12,451 nucleotides of DNA from Faeciplasma gallinarum (GCA_018711085.1 DVIR01000021.1:1-12451), one strand, 5' to 3'; shown: positions 1-6,930, numbered from the stretch's first letter. The notes: generated by a model from the letters alone, not told the origin. A program made the numbers and translations.

Positions 1-410
1 TTTATGGCTATTGTCACCGTCAGGCCGTCGTGATCCTTGCCGCTTGACCTTTGTTCAGCGTCAGACATTTTTCTTTGAAGGCTTTCGGACAATCTGCTCC
101 TGTCGCCTATAAATCTGAGCCTTACATTTTCCTTTTCGTATTTCGTCAGCTCGTCAAACTGCTCATCAAATATCTTCATGAGCTGATCGACTTCTTCTTT
201 CGGTCTATTCCAGTTTTCAGTGGAAAAAGCATAGAATGTGGCGTACCCGATATTTAATTCCCTCAGGCGACTTATCACCTTTTTTAGCGCCGAAACTCCG
301 GCGGAATGCCCGTATGTTCGCGGCATATGCCTTTTTGTTGCCCATCTTCCGTTGCCGTCCATGATAAACGCAACATGCGCAGGCTTTATATCCGGCTTAT
401 CTGTTGACAA
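1..410 (-). CDS. uppS: Undecaprenyl diphosphate synthase (isoprenyl transferase), N-terminal part, cut by window edge
   Basis: Cis-prenyltransferase that adds isopentenyl units to farnesyl diphosphate to make the C55 lipid carrier for peptidoglycan precursors; it acts in the cytoplasm at the membrane. About 136 residues are present. Visible are the substrate-binding FIMDGNGRW motif (Asp at about residue 18, after PAHVA), YGHSAGVSAL, and the FSTENWNRP motif. The reading frame is still open at base 1 in TVTIAI, just before the usual NYGGR motif, so roughly the C-terminal half is missing. The start is a TTG at 408-410: an in-frame TGA lies immediately upstream (411-413), no ATG precedes the conserved motif, and GGTGAT sits just before it as ribosome binding site. 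It lies 130 bases downstream of frr, as in the common pyrH-frr-uppS order, with a long hairpin in the gap. Identification is secure; the rare TTG start is a reasoned choice. Confidence 0.96.
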   Translation of the reverse strand, partial: MSTDKPDIKPAHVAFIMDGNGRWATKRHMPRTYGHSAGVSALKKVISRLRELNIGYATFYAFSTENWNRPKEEVDQLMKIFDEQFDELTKYEKENVRLRFIGDRSRLSESLQRKMSDAEQRSSGKDHDGLTVTIAI

Positions 411-471
411 TCACATCACCGCACATTCAAAATATTTTAAAAGACAATTACAGTCCTTTTTGCCATACATG

Positions 472-509
472 CTTTAAACAGTCCCACATAGACGTGAAAC
501 TGTTTAAAG
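472..509 (-). other. 16-bp RNA hairpin between frr and uppS
   Basis: Perfect 11-bp inverted repeat CTTTAAACAGT (472-482) / ACTGTTTAAAG (499-509). Read as minus-strand RNA, the inner bases also pair (UUCAC with GUGGG, two G-U pairs), giving 16 continuous pairs around a GUCUAU loop. The same positions on the plus strand would give C-A mismatches, so the fold favours the frr-uppS transcript. No U-run follows the stem, so it does not look like an intrinsic terminator. It may protect or process the mRNA or adjust uppS expression; that is inference. Confidence 0.6.
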
Positions 510-540
510 TATATGATCTTAAATTACCCAAAAAACAATT

Positions 541-1095
541 TTAGATGGAGAGAATCTCCTTTTCCTTAACGGATACTTCCGAATCGATCAGATCAGTGAA
601 CTTGTCGGTGAGCTTTTGAATGTCCTTGTCAAACACCTTGACGTCGTCCTCGGTAAGCTCGCCCTCTTTTTTCATGTTCTTAACCTTGTCGTTGGCGTCG
701 CGTCTTATAGATCTGACAGCAACCTTTGCATCCTCGCCGAGCTTCTTTATCTCCTTGCACAGATCCTTACGCCTTTCCTCTGTGAGCTGCGGGAAAGTGA
801 GCCTTATAACGCTTCCGTCGTTTGCGGGGTTGATGCCTAAATCGCTCGCCTGAATTGCCTTTTCGATCGCTTTAAGAGAAGTCTTGTCCCAAGGCTGAAT
901 CACAAGCACTCTTGCATCCTGTACGGACACGGCAGCCATCTGATTTATAGGCGTTTGCGTTCCGTAGTAGTCAACAGTTATTCTGTCCAAAACAGCAGGG
1001 TTGGCTCTTCCAGCCCTTATGGCTGCAAAATCAGAGCTTAAAACCTTTAATGTCTTTTCCATTTTATCGTTAGCGGTGTTCAATACTTCTTTCAT
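541..1095 (-). CDS. frr: Ribosome recycling factor
   Basis: Works with EF-G to split post-termination 70S complexes so ribosomes can start again; cytoplasmic. The 184 residues match the usual family length of about 185. The N-terminal helix leads into the conserved FAAIRAGRANPAVLDRI stretch, followed by VDYYGTQTPINQMA (hinge and domain II) and then IQPWD. The C-terminal half carries LTEERRKDLCK and VRSIRRDANDKVK, the long basic helices of the three-helix bundle that binds 23S rRNA. The ATG at 1093-1095 is preceded by GAGAGGTAGG at a usable spacing. It follows pyrH by 30 bases with no terminator or promoter visible between them, so the two are very likely co-transcribed. Stop codon is TAA. Nothing unusual in the protein. 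Confidence 0.99.
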   Translation of the reverse strand: MKEVLNTANDKMEKTLKVLSSDFAAIRAGRANPAVLDRITVDYYGTQTPINQMAAVSVQDARVLVIQPWDKTSLKAIEKAIQASDLGINPANDGSVIRLTFPQLTEERRKDLCKEIKKLGEDAKVAVRSIRRDANDKVKNMKKEGELTEDDVKVFDKDIQKLTDKFTDLIDSEVSVKEKEILSI

Positions 1096-1125
1096 GGTTG
1101 ATACCTACCTCTCAAATGTTGATAT

Positions 1126-1830
1126 TTATTTTACAAGTGTTCCTACGTTTTTGCCCATGCAAACGTCGTAGATATTGTCCGGTCTCGAAAGATTAAAGAC
1201 AACTATTGGAATGTGGTTGTCTTTGCACATTGATGCAGATGTGCTGTCCATAACGCCGAGATGCTTTACTATGACATCATCGATGTCGATAGTGTCATAC
1301 TTTACGGCGTCGGGGTATATATGGGGGTCTTTATCGTATACGCCGTCAACCATGGTTGCTTTAAGCATCACATCCGCGTCAATCTCCGCCGCCCTCAGCG
1401 AGGACGCCGTATCGGTGGAGAAGAACGGACTTCCGGTTCCGCAGCCGAATATAACTATTCTGCCCTTTTCAAGGTGCCTTACCGCCTTGTTTCTTATATA
1501 CGGCTCGGCAATCTGCTGCATAAATATCGCTGTCTGCACTCTGACCTCTGCGCCGAGCGCTTCGAGCGAGTCCGCAACGGCAAGCGCGTTCATCGACGTG
1601 GCAAGCATTCCTATATGGTCGGCTCTGGTTCTGTCCATCGCGCCGCTGGATCTGCCGCGCCAGAAGTTTCCGCCGCCAACCACTATGGCAATCTGCACTC
1701 CTGCGTCGTAGCATTTTTTAATGCTCTTGCAAATGTTGTTTATCGTGTCAAAATCCATGCCGATCTTTTTATCGCCGGCAAGGGCTTCGCCGCTCAGCTT
1801 CAAAAGAATCCTCTTGTAAACAGGCTCCAT
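1126..1830 (-). CDS. pyrH: UMP kinase (uridylate kinase)
   Basis: Phosphorylates UMP to UDP with ATP, an essential step of pyrimidine nucleotide synthesis; cytoplasmic hexamer of the amino-acid-kinase fold, usually activated by GTP and inhibited by UTP. With the start chosen here it has 234 residues, the normal family length. Motifs in order: KLSGEAL (11-17), GGGNFWRG (52-59), DHIGMLATSMNALA (71-84), FGCGTGSPFFSTDTA (128-142), the ATP-site MVDGVYDKDP (160-169), and MDSTSASMCKDN (194-205). I start at the ATG 1828-1830 (MEPVYKRILL) because GGAGGAAA lies eight to nine bases upstream and the family begins just before KRILLKLSGE. An in-frame ATG 13 codons further upstream has no ribosome binding site and would add residues unlike the family. 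A strong promoter precedes it; frr follows. Confidence 0.98.
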   Translation of the reverse strand: MEPVYKRILLKLSGEALAGDKKIGMDFDTINNICKSIKKCYDAGVQIAIVVGGGNFWRGRSSGAMDRTRADHIGMLATSMNALAVADSLEALGAEVRVQTAIFMQQIAEPYIRNKAVRHLEKGRIVIFGCGTGSPFFSTDTASSLRAAEIDADVMLKATMVDGVYDKDPHIYPDAVKYDTIDIDDVIVKHLGVMDSTSASMCKDNHIPIVVFNLSRPDNIYDVCMGKNVGTLVK

Positions 1831-1873
1831 AACAAATTTCCTCCATATAATATCCGTGCTTATATGCATCTTT

Positions 1874-1902
1874 ATTTTAACCCATGCCGGCGAAATTGTA
1901 AA
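1874..1902 (-). promoter_or_regulatory. Sigma-A promoter for pyrH-frr(-uppS)
   Basis: Minus-strand TTTACA (-35, 1897-1902), a 17-base spacer and TAAAAT (-10, 1874-1879); each box matches five of six consensus bases. Transcription would start near 1867, leaving a leader of about 37 bases before the pyrH ATG. It lies directly after the gpsA terminator, so pyrH-frr forms its own unit. Confidence 0.78.
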
Positions 1903-1913
1903 TAGTTTTGACT

Positions 1914-1963
1914 AAAAAAGCCCCGACAAAGATAACGCCTCAAGCGTTATCCCAATCAAGGCT
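1914..1963 (-). terminator. Rho-independent terminator after gpsA
   Basis: On minus-strand RNA a long hairpin starts eight bases after the gpsA stop. The perfect inner stem is GATAACGC / GCGTTATC (1931-1938 and 1944-1951) with a five-base loop, extended by AGCCTTGAT pairing with the GUCGGGGCU side through several G-U pairs. Six Ts follow (As at 1914-1919 on the plus strand). It ends the der-plsY-gpsA unit just before the pyrH promoter. Confidence 0.88.
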
Positions 1964-1970
1964 AAGGTGT

Positions 1971-2954
1971 CTATTCAAATCCGTACGGCCTGTGCATAAG
2001 TCCGTTTATAGCCGTCTCAGGAGACATGCCCTCGTAAAGAATCTTGTTTATTTCTTCGGTTATAGGCATGCTGACGTTGTATTTTTTAGCGAGCTTCAGC
2101 GCTGCGGCTGCGCATGCATATCCCTCGACTGTTCCGACCATTTGAACAGCCTTTTCGGGGGTGTATCCCTGTCCGATGAGTTTTCCCGCTCTGAAGTTTC
2201 TTGAGTGCAAGCTTGTGCAGGTGACAATCAAATCGCCTAATCCCGCAAGACCTCTGAACGTGTCAGGCTTTCCGCCCATAGCAACTCCGAGTCTTGTAAT
2301 CTCACTCAATCCCCTTGTCATGAGCGCGGCTCTTGTATTGTCGCCGAGTCCCACGCCGTCGATGACGCCGCAGCACAGTGCGATGACGTTCTTTACAGCT
2401 CCGCCTATCTCGCATCCTATCACGTCGCTGTTGAGGTATAGCCTTAAAACATTGTCAGAAAAAGTATTTTGTATAAGCTTTGCAGCTTCGATATTTTCAG
2501 ATGCGACAACAACAGCTGTAGGTATGCCTCTGCCGACTTCCTCAGCATGAGACGGGCCGGTGAGAACAGCAATAGTGTTCTTAGGGAACACCTCTGCGAG
2601 TATCTCACTCATGCGCTTCAGGGTGCCGTCCTCAAGTCCCTTTGAGGTGCTGACGACTATAGTGTCCTTATCGACATACGGCTGTGCCTGTATGCAAACA
2701 GAGCGGACAAACTTTGAAGGTATGCCGACCAAAACTATGTCCTTGCCGGATGCGCATGATATATCCTCGGTGAGATGCACAGCTTTCGGGATGTATACAC
2801 CGGGAAGCTTTGCTCTTAATTCGCCGGTGCGGCGTATAGAATCGAGTTCATCCTTAAACGCGCTCCAAACAGTGACATCGTGGCCCAAATTAGCGCATGT
2901 GCAGGCAAGGGCAAGTCCCCATCCGCCGGAACCGAGTATTGCAATCTTAAGCAT
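1971..2954 (-). CDS. gpsA: Glycerol-3-phosphate dehydrogenase [NAD(P)+]
   Basis: Reduces dihydroxyacetone phosphate to sn-glycerol-3-phosphate, the backbone for membrane phospholipids; cytoplasmic. The 327 residues are the usual length. The Rossmann dinucleotide motif GSGGWG is at 8-13. Further family motifs are STSKGLE (102-108), GPSHAEE (133-139) and EIGGAVKNVIALC, with the catalytic-type Lys at 188. The C-terminal helical domain contains NTRAALMTRGLSEITRLG and GLGDLIVTCTSLHSRN, which bind the substrate phosphate. The ATG at 2952-2954 has AAAGGAGG six bases upstream. That site overlaps the stop codon region of plsY, 12 bases away, so the two genes are tightly linked and probably translationally coupled. 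Its product is the direct acyl acceptor for PlsY. It is the last gene of its unit, followed by a strong terminator. Confidence 0.98.
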   Translation of the reverse strand: MLKIAILGSGGWGLALACTCANLGHDVTVWSAFKDELDSIRRTGELRAKLPGVYIPKAVHLTEDISCASGKDIVLVGIPSKFVRSVCIQAQPYVDKDTIVVSTSKGLEDGTLKRMSEILAEVFPKNTIAVLTGPSHAEEVGRGIPTAVVVASENIEAAKLIQNTFSDNVLRLYLNSDVIGCEIGGAVKNVIALCCGVIDGVGLGDNTRAALMTRGLSEITRLGVAMGGKPDTFRGLAGLGDLIVTCTSLHSRNFRAGKLIGQGYTPEKAVQMVGTVEGYACAAAALKLAKKYNVSMPITEEINKILYEGMSPETAINGLMHRPYGFE

Positions 2955-2966
2955 AATAAGCCTCCT

Positions 2967-3638
2967 TTATTTTTTCTTCTTAAAGCTAAACTTGTTTTCA
3001 GTGTGATTTATAAGGCGCTTTATGTTTGGAATATGCCTCAAAAGACACACTACTCCTATTATTCCGGCAACAATCGCGTGAAGGTATGTATACTCCGACT
3101 CATGAACGAATATGCCCATTATAATCGAAAACACCGGATAACCTATGCAGCATGCAATGGAGCCGACCGAAACATACCTTGTAATCAGCACAACGACGAC
3201 AAACACCAGCAGCTCGCACAAAAACACACGCCAATCTATTGCAGCCATGCATGTGCCGGCGACGAGTATTCCCTTTCCGCCTTTAAACTTATAATATATC
3301 GGAAACACATGTCCCAAAACTGCAAAGAGCGACGCAATCAGGCAAGCCGTCATAATGTCGTGTTCCTGAGCGGAAAACAGGCCTGTTTCAAAGAGGACGA
3401 GCCTCGTCCCGAACACGACAACGAAACCTTTGAGCAAATCGGCGACAAGCGTTATCGCGGCACAAGGCGCACCGAAGCAGCGATAAACGTTTGTAAGTCC
3501 GGCATTTGTACTTCCGTAGTTGCGTATATCCTTGTGCTTTACGAGATACACAGTCAAAATAGCTGAGTTAAGGCTTCCTATCAGGTAGGACACAATGCAT
3601 ACAAGTCCTAATGCAATTATATAGTTCGTAATTATCAT
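2967..3638 (-). CDS. plsY: Acyl-phosphate:glycerol-3-phosphate acyltransferase
   Basis: Integral membrane enzyme that transfers an acyl group from acyl-phosphate to glycerol-3-phosphate, giving lysophosphatidic acid. Hydrophobic segments lie near residues 6-32, 56-84, 95-115, 138-176 and 186-202, fitting the multi-span PlsY fold. Family motifs: GSLNSAIL (21-28; many homologues have GSIPSG-like sequence), GSTNAGLTN (42-50) and GHVFPIYYKFKGGKG (109-123). At 223 residues it is somewhat longer than the usual 190-210, with a basic KKKK tail. It begins six bases after the der stop. The start is less certain: ACAAAGG abuts the ATG at 3636-3638 directly, leaving almost no spacing, so initiation may depend on ribosomes finishing der. 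No alternative ATG lies between it and the first membrane span. gpsA follows and supplies its substrate. Confidence 0.96.
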   Translation of the reverse strand: MIITNYIIALGLVCIVSYLIGSLNSAILTVYLVKHKDIRNYGSTNAGLTNVYRCFGAPCAAITLVADLLKGFVVVFGTRLVLFETGLFSAQEHDIMTACLIASLFAVLGHVFPIYYKFKGGKGILVAGTCMAAIDWRVFLCELLVFVVVVLITRYVSVGSIACCIGYPVFSIIMGIFVHESEYTYLHAIVAGIIGVVCLLRHIPNIKRLINHTENKFSFKKKK

Positions 3639-3644
3639 CCTTTG

Positions 3645-4976
3645 TCATTTTGTATCTGTATTGTCGCGTTCTCTCACAAGTATCCTCACAGGTGTTCCCG
3701 CAAGGCCGCCAAACGCAGAGCGTATCTGATTTTCAAGGTATCTTTTATATGAAAAGTGAAACAGCTCCGCCGAATTAACAAACGTGACAAACGTCGGCGG
3801 GTTGGTTGACGGCTGAGTGATGTAATAAATTTTGAGGCGCTTGCCCTTGTCTGAGGGCGGCTGAACTCTTGACGTCGCAAATGCAAGTATATCGTTGAGC
3901 TTTCCTGTGGAAATCCTCAAGGAATTATTTTCGTGAACGACGTTTATAAGCTCAAACAGCTTGTTTACCCTCTGACCTGTCTTAGCCGAAATAAAGATAA
4001 ACGGAACATAGTCCATAAATCCGAGATTCCTTTTAAGCTCCTCGGTGAATTTATTCATAGTATCGGTTTGCTTTTCTACGGCATCCCATTTGTTGACCGC
4101 CACTATACAGCCTTTTCCCTGCTCATGGGCATATCCGGCGACTTTTGAGTCCTGCTCGGTAAAGCCCACCGACGCATCTATCATTATAACCGCGACATCC
4201 GCCTCATCGACAGCCATATACGACCTTAAAACGCTGTAATGCTCTATGTTTTCATACACCTTTGATTTTTTTCGTATTCCGGCGGTGTCAACAAAAATGT
4301 ACTTGCCCCACTCGTTGACTATCTCCGTATCGGTAGCATCTCTGGTGGTTCCGGCAACGTCGGAAACTATCGCTCTTTCCTCGCCTGCAAGGCAGTTTAT
4401 CAAAGACGATTTTCCCACATTAGGCTTGCCTATAACCGCAACTCTGACATAGTCCGAATCATCTGCTGCGGTGTCGTCGGGAAGATTTTCTAAAACCCTG
4501 TCCAGAAGGTCGCCCGTTCCGTACCCGTGGACGGATGAAACTTCTACAGGATCGCCGAGCCCGAGGTTATAAAACTCGTAAAACTCCGGTTCCGGCTCGC
4601 CGAGTCTGTCGCATTTGTTTACACAAAGCACAACAGGCTTTCCGGATTTCTGAAGCATGGATGCCACCTCGTAATCGTTTGCAGTGACTCCGCTGCGTAT
4701 ATCGGTGACTAAAATTATGACATCCGCCTTGTCTATTGCGATTTCCGCCTGCCTGCGCATTTGGACAAGTATGGCGTCATTTGAAGCCGGCTCTATTCCG
4801 CCCGTATCGACGAGCATAAACTCACGGCTGAGCCATTCACACTTAGCATATATTCTGTCCCTTGTCACGCCGGGGGTGTCCTCGACTATTGACAGGCGCT
4901 TTCCTATGAGTTTATTAAAGAGCGTTGATTTTCCGACATTAGGTCTGCCCACTATTGCAACAACAGGCAACGCCAT
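3645..4976 (-). CDS. der: Ribosome biogenesis GTPase Der (EngA)
   Basis: Essential GTPase with two tandem G domains that promotes maturation of the 50S ribosomal subunit; cytoplasmic, ribosome-associated. The 443 residues match the family (about 435-490). First G domain: GRPNVGKS (10-17), DTPGVTRD (33-40), DTGG (57-60), NKCD (120-123). Second G domain: GKPNVGKS (183-190), DVAGTTRDA (206-214), DTAG (230-233), NKWD (295-298) and SAK (330-332). The C-terminal KH-like domain follows, roughly 350-440, with the typical RLKIYYITQPSTNPPTFV stretch. The ATG at 4974-4976 has AAGGAGGG at good spacing. The 51-base gap from the upstream gene shows no convincing promoter, so it is probably co-transcribed with that gene and with plsY and gpsA. 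Confidence 0.99.
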   Translation of the reverse strand: MALPVVAIVGRPNVGKSTLFNKLIGKRLSIVEDTPGVTRDRIYAKCEWLSREFMLVDTGGIEPASNDAILVQMRRQAEIAIDKADVIILVTDIRSGVTANDYEVASMLQKSGKPVVLCVNKCDRLGEPEPEFYEFYNLGLGDPVEVSSVHGYGTGDLLDRVLENLPDDTAADDSDYVRVAVIGKPNVGKSSLINCLAGEERAIVSDVAGTTRDATDTEIVNEWGKYIFVDTAGIRKKSKVYENIEHYSVLRSYMAVDEADVAVIMIDASVGFTEQDSKVAGYAHEQGKGCIVAVNKWDAVEKQTDTMNKFTEELKRNLGFMDYVPFIFISAKTGQRVNKLFELINVVHENNSLRISTGKLNDILAFATSRVQPPSDKGKRLKIYYITQPSTNPPTFVTFVNSAELFHFSYKRYLENQIRSAFGGLAGTPVRILVRERDNTDTK

Positions 4977-5027
4977 ATATCAGCCCTCCTTATATTTTCT
5001 ATATACATCTTAACCGAATATCTTTTA

Positions 5028-6152
5028 TCACTTGTCGAAATAGCGGGAAGAGTCTATGCCTTTTCTTTGAAGAATATCGACAAGCCTATCGAGTATGCGC
5101 CTGCATGTACGCTTAAATACCGTGCAGTTGCCAAAGGCGCTCACAAGTGCGGGGCTAACCGCATAATACGCTTTTATAAACAGCCGGCCGAAAATGTTTT
5201 TGCCAAGCACGCCGTCCCTAAACCTTCTGAGCGTCCAAACCTGAGGGCAGTCATAAGAGCCGTACACGCATGTTGCAATGTAGCATCCTCGCCTGCTTTT
5301 CTGCCTTGCAGGTGTATATGAACGCTGATACTGCGCCGTCTGTGACTTGTAATCAGACACTGCTTGTTCGATATTTTCGGTTTCGCTGAAGTGATGCACC
5401 CTTTTTACGGGGAGCGCTTCTATGGTTTCGCTTATTCTCTTTTTTATGTAGCTGCTGCTCACGCCATAGAATGTCCACAGAGTGATAATGGGAATTCCGG
5501 CTTCGTCGCATATCATGTGAACCTTTTTGTCTCGTTCTCTTCTCTGATAAGTATTATGCGACCTGTCGTTTATTTCGATGACAAACTGCGGGATGTAGTC
5601 TGCGTCAGTCACCAAAAAATCGACATTTCTGAACAGCTCGTTTTGATATTTTGAAGAGTCGTTTTTCTCAATAAACGTAGCGAGGTTAGATTGCAGCAGC
5701 AAATGATAACCTTCCGGAAGTTGCTCCTGTATGCATGTCATATATGACTTTTCCATCTGCGTCACAACAGGCTTTTTATTATACAGGTACTTTTCGTCAG
5801 TCTGCATCTCCGACGGCTCTTCCTGCGACACATTCCGAGTCTTGGCTTCCGGCTCTTCACGCAGCACATTCTGAGAAGCAGCCGTCGCCTCTTCACGCTC
5901 AGCTGTCGGCTCCTCATGCGTTTCGGAAATGCCGTTCTCCTTTATTTGCTCGGTTTCATTGACAGCAGTGCCGCCGCCAATGTTTTCGGTTACGTTTGTT
6001 GCAGCCAAATCAGCGCAATCGCACGGTTCCGTCACATAGTGCCACTTTTTGCACACAGGGCACTTCACCACTTTGCCCTCATTTTTAAGGTCGTTGCATT
6101 TTCTGCAGAGAACAAACCTTCCGCACTCTGCGCCGCACACTTTGCAATGCAT
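5028..6152 (-). CDS. Three-part protein: N-terminal zinc ribbon, DUF2726 endonuclease-like domain, C-terminal CFI-box domain
   Basis: Precise function unknown. Four regions are visible in its 374 residues. (1) Residues 1-46 hold five paired or neighbouring Cys sets (CKVCGAEC, CRKC, CPVC, CDC), a zinc-ribbon-like module. (2) Residues 50-125 form an acidic, Glu/Thr-rich linker with 12-residue repeats. (3) Residues about 130-250 match the DUF2726 pattern, a restriction-endonuclease-like fold: VDFLV (Asp178), FVIEINDRSH (Glu193, His199), RRERDKK (204-210) and AGIPIITLW. (4) Residues 289-374 begin GCYIATCVYGSY, the conserved CFIATAxYGSY box, then LRRFRDGVLG and FIKAYYAVSPALV, a domain often found at C-termini. 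The acidic site partly follows PD-(D/E)xK, but activity is not shown: Asn195 sits where Asp is common. The start ATG has AGGTGGGAG upstream. It lies between the rpmF terminator and der. Confidence 0.88.
   Translation of the reverse strand: MHCKVCGAECGRFVLCRKCNDLKNEGKVVKCPVCKKWHYVTEPCDCADLAATNVTENIGGGTAVNETEQIKENGISETHEEPTAEREEATAASQNVLREEPEAKTRNVSQEEPSEMQTDEKYLYNKKPVVTQMEKSYMTCIQEQLPEGYHLLLQSNLATFIEKNDSSKYQNELFRNVDFLVTDADYIPQFVIEINDRSHNTYQRRERDKKVHMICDEAGIPIITLWTFYGVSSSYIKKRISETIEALPVKRVHHFSETENIEQAVSDYKSQTAQYQRSYTPARQKSRRGCYIATCVYGSYDCPQVWTLRRFRDGVLGKNIFGRLFIKAYYAVSPALVSAFGNCTVFKRTCRRILDRLVDILQRKGIDSSRYFDK
5814..5921. repeat. Degenerate 36-bp tandem repeat inside the DUF2726 gene linker
   Basis: Plus-strand units begin CGGCTCTTC at 5814 and 5850 and CGCCTCTTC at 5886, exactly 36 bases apart, with a shorter copy (CGGCTCCTC) 21 bases later at 5907. 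The first 26 bases of the 5814 and 5850 units are nearly the same. In protein this gives 12-residue units (REEATAASQNVL, REEPEAKTRNVS, then a diverged QEEPSEMQTDEK) plus a partial HEEPTAE. The frame is preserved, so the array alters only linker length. Confidence 0.65.
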
Positions 6153-6177
6153 TTAGCTCCCACCTTCAAGCACAATT

Positions 6178-6217
6178 AAAAAGAAAACCGGAAAAGGATT
6201 TCTCCTTCTCCGGTTTT
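6178..6217 (-). terminator. Rho-independent terminator after rpmF
   Basis: Nine bases after the rpmF stop, AAAACCGGA / TCCGGTTTT (6209-6217 and 6184-6192) pair; after one mismatch a further five pairs (AAGGA / TCCTT) close a four-base loop. On the minus strand the stem runs into a TTTTCTTTTT tract. The next gene starts only 25 bases beyond and has no obvious promoter, so this may be partly read through. Confidence 0.85.
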
Positions 6218-6225
6218 GAAGAAGA

Positions 6226-6408
6226 CTAAGCTTCTTTCTTGATTACCTCAACGCCCTTGTAATAGCCGCAATTACTGCAAACCTTGTGGGGAGAAGTTAA
6301 AGCTCCGCAGTTAGAACATCTGGAAAGTGCAGGAGTGTCAAGCTTCCATACGCTTGAACGTCTCTTGTCTCTTCTTGCCTTGGAGACCTTTCTCTTCGGT
6401 ACTGCCAT
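6226..6408 (-). CDS. rpmF: Large ribosomal subunit protein bL32
   Basis: Small structural protein of the 50S subunit. The 60 residues open with the canonical MAVPKRKVSKARRDKRRSSVW. A four-Cys zinc ribbon follows, CSNCG and CSNCG 13 residues apart, so this is the zinc-binding (C+) form of L32. The ATG at 6406-6408 is preceded by AGGAGG with eight bases of spacing. An in-frame GTG three codons upstream falls inside that ribosome binding site and is not a credible start. It follows yceD by 44 bases, the conserved yceD-rpmF pair, and shares the promoter upstream of yceD. A terminator follows it directly. Confidence 0.98.
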   Translation of the reverse strand: MAVPKRKVSKARRDKRRSSVWKLDTPALSRCSNCGALTSPHKVCSNCGYYKGVEVIKKEA

Positions 6409-6452
6409 TTTCAGCACCTCCTCTTCAGAGAATAATTATTGCATTTACAGCT

Positions 6453-6905
6453 TCACGCCTTATCACATTCGCATTCGGCTTCATTAAGGTTCTGCCCGCA
6501 CTTAGGGCATATTCCCTTACAATCCTCTTTGCAAAGTATCTTCGTAGGCAATGAAAGCAATAAATCGGAAATTGCCAACTCATTTACATCAAGAGTGTCA
6601 TCAGGACAATACACATACTCATCGTCATCTTCGCTTTCGGTGCGAATCAGAATATGCTCAAAATCCAGATTGTACTCCCGATCAAATTCGTTTAGACATC
6701 TGTCGCATTGGTGGTGCATGGTAAACTGCAAATTATAGCTGAGTGTCACTATACCTGCATGATTAGATATGCTGCCCCTGAGCGATACAGGTGTTTTGAA
6801 TGTACCCACGCCGTTGTATATTCCCAATTCCTCTAAAGGAATATCAAGATTAAGATCTTTCTTGTCGCCTTCTCTGTCGAAGAGCTGTCTTAGCTTAAGT
6901 ATCAC
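6453..6905 (-). CDS. yceD: YceD/DUF177 family protein (large ribosomal RNA accumulation protein)
   Basis: Family members are encoded next to rpmF across bacteria and are linked to 23S rRNA accumulation and 50S assembly; the exact biochemical role is unsettled. The 150 residues show the DUF177 layout: a beta-rich N-terminal half, then HHQCDRCLNEFDRE (Cys67, Cys70), then an acidic stretch (EDDDEYVY), VNELAISDLLLSLP and a Cys-rich tail (Cys125, 129, 133, 136, 145, 147) of the CKxxCKGxCPxCGxxLN type, which probably binds zinc. The start is GTG at 6903-6905, with TGAGGTG four bases upstream; no ATG lies near the conserved N-terminus. It is the first gene after a perfect consensus promoter and precedes rpmF by 44 bases, so the two are one transcription unit. 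Confidence 0.93.
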   Translation of the reverse strand: MILKLRQLFDREGDKKDLNLDIPLEELGIYNGVGTFKTPVSLRGSISNHAGIVTLSYNLQFTMHHQCDRCLNEFDREYNLDFEHILIRTESEDDDEYVYCPDDTLDVNELAISDLLLSLPTKILCKEDCKGICPKCGQNLNEAECECDKA

Positions 6906-6930
6906 GTTACACCTCAGAACATCACATAGT

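Noticed and set aside
1126..1869. Longer pyrH starting at an upstream ATG
   Set aside because: The extra 13 residues are not family-like and lack a ribosome binding site, while GGAGGAAA precedes the internal ATG at the right distance.
1175..1905. Plus-strand open frames of 178 and 214 residues opposite pyrH
   Set aside because: They are antisense shadows of pyrH, which has full family motifs, promoter and ribosome binding site. The opposite frames show low-complexity, non-family sequence.
2880..3566. Plus-strand open frame of 228 residues across gpsA and plsY
   Set aside because: Antisense to two well-identified genes, with no ribosome binding site and no recognisable motif.
5028..6152. Calling the DUF2726 protein a restriction enzyme or defence gene
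   Set aside because: Nuclease-like fold is suggested, but the catalytic pattern is incomplete, there is no methyltransferase or other defence partner, and the neighbours are housekeeping genes.
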